Source of the DNA: Streptomyces sp. NBC_01317
Lineage (GTDB): Bacteria; Actinomycetota; Actinomycetes; Streptomycetales; Streptomycetaceae
Assembly (NCBI RefSeq): GCF_035961655.1
Contig: NZ_CP108393.1
Span: forward strand, 6,371,001-6,435,000
Length of the DNA: 64,000 nt
Direction of reading: 5' to 3'
The translations under genes and the position numbers were made by a program. Below the pieces are notes generated by a model. The model did not search any database. It was not told the origin of the DNA and saw only the letters and a program-made list of their open reading frames with translations. Shown piece by piece: positions 24,658 through 31,656 of the stretch; the stretch's first letter is position 1; the number at the start of each line of letters is the position of its first letter.

Positions 24658-25725
24658 TCAGCCCGCCAGTGCGGGGTAGTCCGTGAAGCCCTTCTCCGTA
24701 CCGCCGAAGAATGTGGACGGGTCAGGGGTGTTGTACGGGCCGCCGGCCTTGAGCCGCGCCGGGAGGTCCGGGTTGGCGAGGAAGAGCTGGCCGAAGGAGA
24801 TGAGGTCGGCGACGCCGTCCTCGATCAGCTTGAGCTCCTCGGCGCTGGTGGGCCCGTCGGTCTTGGCGTTGAGGACGAGCGTCCCGGAGAAGTGCTTGCG
24901 CAGGACGAGCGTCAACTCACGGCTGTACTCGACCACATGGACGTACGCGAGACCCAGCGTCTCGAACTGCTGGACCAACGACGTGTACGTGGCCTCCAGT
25001 TCGCCCTCCGCGCCGATGTCGTTGAGGGGGTTTCCGGGCGAGATGCGGATCGCGGTGCGCTCGGCGCCGATCTCGGCGACGACGGCGCGGGCCACCTCGA
25101 CCGCGAAGCGCGTACGGCCCTCGACGGAACCGCCCCACTCGTCGGTGCGCGCGTTGGTGGTGTCCGACAGGAACTGGTGGATCAGGTAACCGTTGGCGCC
25201 GTGCAGCTCCACGCCGTCGAAGCCGGCGTCGATCGCGTTACGGGCCGCCGCGGCGAAGTCGCCGATCGTCGCCCGTATCTCGTCGGACGTCAGCTCGCGG
25301 GGCGTGACGAAGTCCTTCGGACCGTCGTGGAGGTAGACCTGCCCCTTCGCGGCGATCGGGGAGGGGGCGACCGGGACCAGGTCGTCGGGCAGCAGGTCGG
25401 GGTGGCCGATCCGGCCGGAGTGCATGACCTGCGCGAAGATCGTGCCGCCCTTGGCGTGCACGGCGTCGGTGACCTTGCGCCAGCCGGCGATCTGCTCCTC
25501 GCTGTGCAGGCCGGGAGTGTCCGGGTACCCCTGCCCGATGACGGACGGCTGGATCCCCTCGGTGATCACCAGACCGGCCGAGGCCCGCTGGGCGTAGTAC
25601 TCGGCGACAACGTCGGTGGGCGCGTGGCTGGGACCGTAGGAACGGCTCCGGGTCATGGGCGCCAGGGCGATGCGGTTGGCGAGCTGCGTACCCGAGAGGT
25701 CGATCGGGTCGAACGCGGTGGTCAT
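24658..25725 (-). CDS. ene-reductase of the old yellow enzyme family
   Basis: The 355-residue FMN barrel begins FDPIDLSGTQLANRIALAPM and has TEGIQPSVIGQGYP, QVMHSGRIGHPDLL, the substrate-binding GFDGVELHGANGYLIHQFLS with the His/Asn pair, and SVEGRTRF. The C-terminal phosphate-binding segment is ADLISFGQLFLANPDLPARL. It reduces activated C=C bonds of enals, enones or nitro compounds with NAD(P)H, often during electrophile stress. It is divergent from a MarR gene, and shared operator-like boxes in the 109-bp gap suggest repression by that protein. Confidence 0.88.
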   Translation of the reverse strand: MTTAFDPIDLSGTQLANRIALAPMTRSRSYGPSHAPTDVVAEYYAQRASAGLVITEGIQPSVIGQGYPDTPGLHSEEQIAGWRKVTDAVHAKGGTIFAQVMHSGRIGHPDLLPDDLVPVAPSPIAAKGQVYLHDGPKDFVTPRELTSDEIRATIGDFAAAARNAIDAGFDGVELHGANGYLIHQFLSDTTNARTDEWGGSVEGRTRFAVEVARAVVAEIGAERTAIRISPGNPLNDIGAEGELEATYTSLVQQFETLGLAYVHVVEYSRELTLVLRKHFSGTLVLNAKTDGPTSAEELKLIEDGVADLISFGQLFLANPDLPARLKAGGPYNTPDPSTFFGGTEKGFTDYPALAG

Positions 25726-25764
25726 GGTGACTCCAAAGGCACGGTGGGCCGGCGGCACGGTATG

Positions 25765-25827
25765 TGGTCGGCCAAGTAAACAACCGCGAGTCACTCTAGC
25801 TCATTCCTTGGCCGACCAAGCTAAACT
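25765..25827. promoter_or_regulatory. MarR operators and leaderless MarR promoter
   Basis: TGGTCGGCCAAG (25765-25776) and the near-palindrome CTTGGCCGACCAAG (25807-25820) are the same box in opposite orientations between the divergent OYE and MarR starts. A -10 element TAAACT (25822-25827) ends exactly 7 bp before the MarR ATG, so the MarR transcript probably begins at the start codon. The second box lies in the spacer of that promoter. Confidence 0.65.
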
Positions 25828-25834
25828 TGGTGGC

Positions 25835-26449
25835 ATGACTTCCGACGACCCCGCGTGTCCGGGCGAAGCGCCCGGTTGGACCGGTGACGTGCCTGGTGGG
25901 AGGCGTGTTGCCCCGGGCGGGACGCGTGTCGCTCCGCGTGGGGCGCATGACGCTCCGCGTGAGGCACGCGACACCCCGCCTGGGGTGCATGACGCTCCGA
26001 GCGGGATGCGCGGCAGCCCTGTGAGCAACGCTCTGTCCCGGATCGCTCGCCTGCACCGCATCGCGGCGGGCAAGCTGCTCCAGCGGACCGGGCTCTACCC
26101 GGGGCAGGAGTTCCTGATGATGCACCTGTGGAACGCGGGTCCTGTCCGCCAGGCCGAGCTGATCAAGGCGATGGACGTGGATCCGTCGACGGTCACGAAG
26201 ATGCTCCAGCGCCTGGACCAGGCGGGGTATGTGACGCGGACGTCCGACCCGCTGGACCGGCGGGCGGTCCTGGTCGAGTCGACGCGGGACAGCTGCGCGC
26301 TGCGGTCCGAGGTGAAGGACGCGTGGGGGGAGCTGGAGGAGCACACGTTGGCGGGGCTGGATGAGGGGGAGCGGGGGGAGTTGGCGCGGCTGCTGTCGAA
26401 GGTGGAGGCGAATTTGTGCCGGCAGGCGTCGGAGTGCGGTGACGCGTAG
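25835..26449 (+). CDS. MarR-family regulator with N-terminal heptapeptide repeats
   Basis: The 204-residue protein has a normal MarR core from about residue 64: SNALSRIARLHRIAAGKLLQ, the recognition region VDPSTVTKMLQRLDQAGYVT, and the wing RTSDPLDRRAVLVE. Before it lie six 7-residue repeats (residues 21-62) encoded by a 21-bp tandem repeat, each ending in Pro, for example GGRRVAP, GGTRVAP, RGAHDAP. This extension is not part of the MarR fold. The gene probably controls itself and the divergent ene-reductase, and its mRNA appears leaderless. Confidence 0.85.
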   Translation: MTSDDPACPGEAPGWTGDVPGGRRVAPGGTRVAPRGAHDAPREARDTPPGVHDAPSGMRGSPVSNALSRIARLHRIAAGKLLQRTGLYPGQEFLMMHLWNAGPVRQAELIKAMDVDPSTVTKMLQRLDQAGYVTRTSDPLDRRAVLVESTRDSCALRSEVKDAWGELEEHTLAGLDEGERGELARLLSKVEANLCRQASECGDA

Positions 26450-26578
26450 CGGGTGTCCGTTGCGCCTATTTGTTTGTCCTCAATCGCCGGACGGGCTTGT
26501 TCGTGGCGTCTGCCCGGTGCGCGGGCGCGGCTTACTGATGTCCTCAATCGCCGGACGGGCTGGGTGTGTCGTGGTGGC

Positions 26579-26719
26579 GGGGGGCGGGGCCTGCGGAGGT
26601 ACGTATGTCCGGACTGCATGTTTTACGGCGCCTCAGGGACTCGCATAGTTCACCGGTAGTCATGCGCCACAAAACACGCTTTACGTCCGGACACACGCAC
26701 CTCCTCCGACCCCACCCCC
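26579..26719. repeat. H2 hairpin element, cluster C
   Basis: The arms match H2 of clusters A and B in reverse orientation (GGAGGTACGTATGTCCGGAC on the left). The loop is altered to AGTTCACCGGTAG where A and B read ACATTCACGGTAG. Confidence 0.85.
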
Positions 26720-26957
26720 CTCACGCCGAGGGTGAGCTGAACGACCCCGCCGGTCCGGGGAGCCTCGCCTCTGCCCGGTGGACGGTGCCGCTTACCAATG
26801 TCCTCAAGCGCCGGACGGGCTGGAGTGTGGCCTCTGCCCGGTACGCGAGCGCGGCTTACTGATGTCCTCAATCGCCGGACGGGCTGGAAGTGGCCCCGGT
26901 GGTCTCCAAGGCCGGACGGGCCGGGGGTTGTCTTGGACGCGGGCGTGGAAGGGGGAC

Positions 26958-27072
26958 GGGCAGGGGTCGTGTCCGGAACGTAGAGCGTGTTTTGTGTCGC
27001 GTGGCTACCGGTGAACTGAACAAGTCCCCGAACGCGACGTAAAACATGCAGTGCAGGACACGACCCCTGCCC
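26958..27072. repeat. H1 hairpin element, cluster C
   Basis: The same perfect 17-bp arms as clusters A and B (26958-26974 and 27056-27072) enclose a core in reverse orientation. The loop on the minus strand contains AGTTCACCGGTAG, identical to the H2 loop of this cluster. Confidence 0.85.
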
Positions 27073-27251
27073 GGCCCCCGGCGACAACCCGCACCCAGGC
27101 CACCGGGCCGCAGCGGGCAAAATCAAGCCCGTCCGGCGATTGAGGACAATCAGTAAGCCGCACCCGCCCGCACCGGGCAGACGCACAAACAAAGCCCGTC
27201 CGGCGCCTGAGGACAAAGGAGCGCTACGCCCCCACCGCTACGCCCCCACCG

Positions 27252-28313
27252 CTACGGGCCCACGGCAACAAGCGCCTGGTCGAGCGCCTGCAAGAAATGG
27301 TTCGTCGTCGCCCTGTCCCGCACCGCCACCCGCAGCCACCTCCCGTCCAGCCCCGGAAACGTGTCCCCCCGCCGCGCAGCGAACCCCAGTGACCGCAGCC
27401 GGGTCCGGACCGCGTCCGCCCGGGCCATGTGGAGGAGGACAAAGGGACCCGACGCCCCGGGGACCACCCGTACCTCCTCGAACTCCGCGAGCCCCGCGAG
27501 CAAGTGGCGGCGGTCCAGGGCGATGAGGCACGCCGCCGACTCCGCCTCCGCCAGCGCCGCCGGCGACACGCACGCCTCCGCCGCCGCCAGCGCCGGCGTC
27601 GACACCGGCCACAGCGGCTGCGCCCGCTCCAGCGCGGCGATGGTCTCCGGCGCGGCCAGGACGTACCCGATGCGCAGGCCCGCCAGGCCCCAGGTCTTCG
27701 TGAGGCTGCGGATCACCACCAAGCCGGGCACGTCGACGCGGCCGGACAGGGCCTGCGGTTCACCCGGCACCGCGTCCATGAACGCCTCGTCCACCACCAG
27801 CGTCCGCCCCGGCCGGGCGAGCGAGGCGATCGCCGCCGCCGGGTGCAGGACGGACGTCGGGTTCGTGGGGTTGCCCAGGACGACCAGATCCGCGTCCTCC
27901 GGCACCGCCGCCGGATCGAGCCGGAAGCCGTCCGACGCGCGGAGCAGCACCCGCCGTACGGTGTGCCCCGCGTCCCGCAGCGCCGCCTCCGGCTCGGTGA
28001 ACTGGGGGTGCACGACCACCGGCCGCGCGACCCGCAGCGCCCGCGCCAGCAGGACGAACGCCTCCGCCGCCCCCGCCGTCAGCAGCACCCGCTCCGCCGG
28101 CAGCCCGTGCCGCGCCGCGACCGCCGCGCGGGCCGCCCGCCCGTCGGGGTACGCGGCGAGGCCGCTGATCGAGTCCGCGATCCGGGCGCGCAGCCAGGCC
28201 GGGGGAGTGCCGGTACGGACGTTGACCGCGAGGTCGATGAGCGCGCCGGAGCAGTCCCGTACCTCGGCGTCGCCGTGATGCCCGAGGTCATGCGTATCAG
28301 CGCGCGTAGACAT
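27252..28313 (-). CDS. cobC: CobC-like PLP aminotransferase of cobalamin synthesis
   Basis: The 353-residue class I/II PLP enzyme shows YPDGRAARAAVAARHGL, LTAGAAEAFVLLARAL, VVLGNPTNPTSV with the Asn contacting PLP, VVDEAFMDAVPGE, and the PLP Lys in VVIRSLTKTWGLAGLRIGY. This pattern is shared by threonine-phosphate decarboxylase (CobC/CobD) and histidinol-phosphate aminotransferase. The position beside cobE and the cob operon favours the cobalamin role: making the aminopropanol moiety of the nucleotide loop. A GTG 9 bp upstream of the ATG is an alternative start. Confidence 0.78.
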   Translation of the reverse strand: MSTRADTHDLGHHGDAEVRDCSGALIDLAVNVRTGTPPAWLRARIADSISGLAAYPDGRAARAAVAARHGLPAERVLLTAGAAEAFVLLARALRVARPVVVHPQFTEPEAALRDAGHTVRRVLLRASDGFRLDPAAVPEDADLVVLGNPTNPTSVLHPAAAIASLARPGRTLVVDEAFMDAVPGEPQALSGRVDVPGLVVIRSLTKTWGLAGLRIGYVLAAPETIAALERAQPLWPVSTPALAAAEACVSPAALAEAESAACLIALDRRHLLAGLAEFEEVRVVPGASGPFVLLHMARADAVRTRLRSLGFAARRGDTFPGLDGRWLRVAVRDRATTNHFLQALDQALVAVGP

Positions 28314-28484
28314 GGCTGCCACAGGCCCGCTCGTAGTCGTACAGAGGGGGGTCGGCGGTTATGGGGGTCACCGGGCTCCTTCCGAATGCCCCGGGGTCAC
28401 CGGGGCGTCACGACGCGCCCCGCGGTGTACCGCGTGGCCGCTGTTGTCTACCGTCTACACCTGCGCCGTGTCCAGGCCCATCCG

Positions 28485-28871
28485 TTACACCCGGCCCGGG
28501 TGGCGGGCGACCGCGCAGGTGGCGGAGGCGGCCCGGCCGGGGGGCCGTGAGGTCCGTTTCGGTACGAGGAGCTCGCCGCCACGGGCCAGCGCCGCGGCCT
28601 CCGCGACGGACGGCGTCCCGAGGGCGGCGAGCGCCGCCGGGGACGGATTCGGTACGGCGACTCCCGCGAGGAAGGCCGCCGGGTACCCCCGTACCGGCAC
28701 TCCGAGCCGCGCGGCGGCGGCCGTGATTCCCGTCTCACCGGCGCGGGTGTCGACGGTCGCCAGTTCTACGACGTCGTCCGCCACGAGCCCCGCCTCCCGC
28801 AGGGTTTCCTCGATCAGGCCGAGCATTTCCCCGGCGGGGACGCCCGCGCGGGCCCCGACGCCGACGACCAG
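28485..28871 (-). CDS. cobE: CobE / CbiG C-terminal domain protein
   Basis: The roughly 128-residue protein reads VVGVGARAGVPAGEMLGLIE, ELATVDTRAGETGI, LGVPVRGYPAAFLAGV and VAEAAALARGGELLVPKRTS. These are the conserved blocks of CobE/CbiG_C, which takes part in corrin-ring contraction and methylation steps. No ATG, GTG or TTG lies at the expected start: the family N terminus aligns with CTG at 28871, which has GGGG upstream. The frame is open far upstream across the ZIP gene but without family character. An unusual start or a small sequence error is possible. Confidence 0.72.
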   Translation of the reverse strand: MVVGVGARAGVPAGEMLGLIEETLREAGLVADDVVELATVDTRAGETGITAAAARLGVPVRGYPAAFLAGVAVPNPSPAALAALGTPSVAEAAALARGGELLVPKRTSRPPGRAASATCAVARHPGRV

Positions 28872-28922
28872 CGGGGACCCCGGATGTGCGCGGGAGGGGC
28901 CCGATCGGCTAAGCAGGGGCCC

Positions 28923-29687
28923 ATGGCGGTCTTCGTCGCGCTCGGCGCGTTCCTCATGACCCTCTTCGGAGGCTGGACGGCACAACGCGTCACCGACCGC
29001 CGGCACCTCGTGCTGGGCCTGGCGGGCGGGCTGATGCTGGGGGTGGTCGGGCTCGACCTCCTGCCGGAGGCGATGCGCGCGGCGGGCGAGGAGATCTTCG
29101 GCGTACCGCAGGCCCTGCTGCTGTTCGTGGGCGGCTTCCTCGTCGCCCATCTGGTCGAACGGCTGCTGGCCGTCCGCCAGGCGTCGCACGGCGCGGACCC
29201 GAAGGAGAGCGAGGCGCTCGACGGCCACGACAGCCATGCCCACGCCCGCGTGCCGCAGGTCGGGCTGACGGCCGCCGCCGCGATGGTCGGCCACAGCCTG
29301 ATGGACGGTATCGCGCTCGGCGCGGCCTTCCAGGTCGGCGGGGGCATGGGCGCGGCCGTCGCGCTCGCCGTCGTCGCCCACGACTTCGCGGACGGGTTCA
29401 ACACGTACACCCTGACCAGCCTGTACGGGAACGACCGCCGCAAGGCGCTCACGATGCTCGTCGCGGACGCCGTCGCGCCGGTGGTCGGCGCCGCGTCGAC
29501 GCTGCTGTTCACACTCCCCGAGGAACTGCTCGGCAGCTATCTCGGGTTCTTCGGCGGCGCCCTGCTCTACCTGGCCGCCGCCGAGATCCTCCCCGAGGCG
29601 CACCACGACCACCCGGCGCGCTCCACGGTGCTGTGCACGATCGCGGGCGCGGCGTTCATCTGGCTGGTGGTGGGCATCGCCGGCTGA
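28923..29687 (+). CDS. ZIP-family divalent metal transporter
   Basis: The 254-residue membrane protein has about eight hydrophobic helices. A His-rich loop (HDSHAHARV) precedes the metal-binding helices VGHSLMDGIALGAAFQVGG and VVAHDFADGFNTYTL, the H-S-x-x-D-G and H-D-x-x-D-G signatures of ZIP transporters. A later helix is YLAAAEILPEAHHDHP. It imports zinc or a related metal. The chosen ATG follows GGGGCCC, and a GTG-type extension upstream is less likely. It is convergent with cobB, 8 bp away, inside the cobalamin locus, so cobalt is a conceivable substrate but this is inference. Confidence 0.83.
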   Translation: MAVFVALGAFLMTLFGGWTAQRVTDRRHLVLGLAGGLMLGVVGLDLLPEAMRAAGEEIFGVPQALLLFVGGFLVAHLVERLLAVRQASHGADPKESEALDGHDSHAHARVPQVGLTAAAAMVGHSLMDGIALGAAFQVGGGMGAAVALAVVAHDFADGFNTYTLTSLYGNDRRKALTMLVADAVAPVVGAASTLLFTLPEELLGSYLGFFGGALLYLAAAEILPEAHHDHPARSTVLCTIAGAAFIWLVVGIAG

Positions 29688-29695
29688 CGGGCACG

Positions 29696-31060
29696 TCATC
29701 CGGCACACCGCTCCACGAACCGCCGGGCCATCAGGGGTGTCGCGGCCCAGTGCGTGTGCAGATAGCTGGCATGCACCCCCCGCTGTACGAAGCCTTCGAG
29801 GCGCCGCTCCGGGTGCACCACCCCCCAGGCGGGCGCCGCGCCCGCGCCCGGCTCCAGCACCGTGCGGTGGAACTCGTGCCCCCGTACGCGCGTCCCCGCC
29901 ACCGCCAGCGCACTGTCACCGACGGCCACCGCCTCCCGGTAGCCGAGCGTCAGCCGCCCCGACATCCGCCCGTCGGCGTCCAGCACCCCGCACATCGGCT
30001 TCCCGTCCAGGGACCGTGCGAGATACAGCAGCCCCGCGCACTCGGCCGCCACCGGCGCCCCGGAGTGCGCCAGTTCCGAAACCGCCTTGCGCAGCCGCTC
30101 GTTGGCGGACAGCTCCGGCGCGTACACCTCGGGGAAGCCGCCACCGATCACCAACCCCCGCGTGCCGTCCGGCAGTTGTTCGTCCCGCAGTGGATCGAAG
30201 GGCACGACGTCCGCGCCGGCCGCCGTGAGCAGTTCGGTGTGTTCGGCGTACGAGAACGTGAACGCGGACCCGGCGGCCACCGCCACCACCGGCCGGGAGA
30301 GCCGGGAGCCGACCGGTTCGACCTCCGGGGACCACGGGGTCACGTCCAGCGCGGGCGCGCTGCGCGCCAGGGCCAGCAGCGCCTCCAGGTCACACCCGTC
30401 GCGCACCCGCCCGGCCAACTCCCGCATCGATCCCACCGCGTCCGCGTGGCGCTCGGCGACGGGCACCAGACCCAAGTGGCGGGAAGGCGTGGTGACGTGT
30501 TCGGTCCGCCGCAGCACCCCCATGACCGGTACGCCCGACTCGTCCAGCGCCTCACGCAACAGCAGTTCGTGCCGGTCCGAGGCGACCTTGTTGAGGATCA
30601 CCCCGCCGATCCGCACCTCCGGGTCCCAGGACGCGAAGCCGTGCACCAGCGCCGCCACCGATCGCGACTGCGACGAGGCGTCCACGACCAGCACCACCGG
30701 CGCGCGCAAGAGCTTCGACACCTGGGCGGTGGAGGCGAGTTCGCCCTGCCCGGACGCGCCGTCGTAGAGGCCCATCACCCCCTCCACGATGGCGAGATCG
30801 CACCCCGCCGCGCCGTGCGCGAAGAGCGGCCCGATCAGGGCCGTACCACTCATGTACGCGTCGAGGTTGCGCCCCGGCCGCCCGGGACCGCCCGCCGAGA
30901 CCGCGAGCGTGTGATAGCCGGGGTCGATGTAGTCGGGCCCCACCTTGTGGGGGGACACGGCGAGTCCACGCTCCGAGAAGGCCGCCATCAGCCCGGTCGC
31001 GACCGTGGTCTTCCCGCTGCCCGACGACGGCGCGGCGATCACCAGCCGGGGGACACTCAC
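29696..31060 (-). CDS. cobB: cobyrinate a,c-diamide synthase
   Basis: The 454-residue enzyme has an N-terminal ATP-grasp-like P-loop (APSSGSGKTTVATGLMAAF), GPDYIDPGYH and EGVMGLYDGASG. The C-terminal type I glutamine amidotransferase domain has VIGGGFPEVYAPELSAN and the nucleophile Cys in AAECAGLLYLARS. It amidates the a and c side chains of cobyrinate using glutamine and ATP. The GTG start overlaps the cobO stop (GTGA), indicating coupling in the operon cobD-cobQ-chelatase-cobO-cobB. Confidence 0.9.
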   Translation of the reverse strand: MSVPRLVIAAPSSGSGKTTVATGLMAAFSERGLAVSPHKVGPDYIDPGYHTLAVSAGGPGRPGRNLDAYMSGTALIGPLFAHGAAGCDLAIVEGVMGLYDGASGQGELASTAQVSKLLRAPVVLVVDASSQSRSVAALVHGFASWDPEVRIGGVILNKVASDRHELLLREALDESGVPVMGVLRRTEHVTTPSRHLGLVPVAERHADAVGSMRELAGRVRDGCDLEALLALARSAPALDVTPWSPEVEPVGSRLSRPVVAVAAGSAFTFSYAEHTELLTAAGADVVPFDPLRDEQLPDGTRGLVIGGGFPEVYAPELSANERLRKAVSELAHSGAPVAAECAGLLYLARSLDGKPMCGVLDADGRMSGRLTLGYREAVAVGDSALAVAGTRVRGHEFHRTVLEPGAGAAPAWGVVHPERRLEGFVQRGVHASYLHTHWAATPLMARRFVERCAG

Positions 31061-31656
31061 CACTCGATGCCCCTCTGGCCCTTCTGCCCCGCGTCCATCG
31101 GGTGCTTGACCTTCGTCATCTCCGTGACGAGGTCCGCGAACTCCACCAGTTTCTCCGGGGCGTTGCGGCCGGTGACGACCACATGCTGGGTGCCGGGCCG
31201 GGTACGCAGCACCTCGATCACCTCGTCCGTGTCCACCCACCCCCAGTGCAGCGGGTACATGAACTCGTCCAGCACGTACAGCTTGTGGGTCTCCGCCGCC
31301 AGGTCGCGCTTGACCTGTTCCCAACCCTCCCGCGCCGCCTCCTCGTTGGACAACTGGCTGTCGCGCTGCACCCACGACCAGCCCTCGCCCATCTTGTGCC
31401 AGGCGACCGAACCGCCCTCGCCGCTCGCCCCCAGCACCTTGAGCGCCTGCTCCTCGCCGACCTTCCACTTCGCCGACTTCACGAACTGGAACACCCCGAT
31501 CGGCCACCCCTGCGTCCACGCGCGCAGCGCCAGCCCGAACGCCGCCGTCGACTTGCCCTTGCCCACCCCGGTGTGGACGAGGACGAGCGGGCGGTTGCGG
31601 CGCTGACGGGTGGTGAGCCCGTCGTCCGGTACGGTCTCCGGCTGTCCCTGCGGCAT
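31057..31656 (-). CDS. cobO: cob(I)yrinic acid a,c-diamide adenosyltransferase
   Basis: The 199-residue enzyme has the CobA/CobO P-loop HTGVGKGKSTAAFGLALRA, FVKSAKWKVGEEQALK, WVQRDSQLSNEEAAREGWEQ, LYVLDEFMYPLHWGWVD and VVVTGRNAPEKLVEFADLVT. It transfers the 5'-deoxyadenosyl group to the corrin cobalt. The ATG overlaps the chelatase stop by one base (TAATG) and the stop overlaps cobB, so the three genes form one coupled unit. Confidence 0.93.
   Translation of the reverse strand: MPQGQPETVPDDGLTTRQRRNRPLVLVHTGVGKGKSTAAFGLALRAWTQGWPIGVFQFVKSAKWKVGEEQALKVLGASGEGGSVAWHKMGEGWSWVQRDSQLSNEEAAREGWEQVKRDLAAETHKLYVLDEFMYPLHWGWVDTDEVIEVLRTRPGTQHVVVTGRNAPEKLVEFADLVTEMTKVKHPMDAGQKGQRGIEW

Larger units (their letters stand above)
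26450..27251. repeat. compound palindromic repeat cluster C, inverted relative to A and B
   Basis: No gene is visible in these 802 bp between the MarR and cobC 3' ends. Order: reversed 22-bp boxes at 26476 and 26540 (64 bp apart), H2 at 26579-26719, reversed boxes at 26800 and 26864 (64 bp) plus a degenerate box near 26900, H1 at 26958-27072, then forward boxes at 27126 and 27193 (67 bp). This is cluster A read on the other strand. Confidence 0.85.

Noticed and set aside
28314..28484. Second cobalamin riboswitch upstream of cobC
   Set aside because: No GCCACTG box or GAGCCAGGA-like segment is present on either strand.
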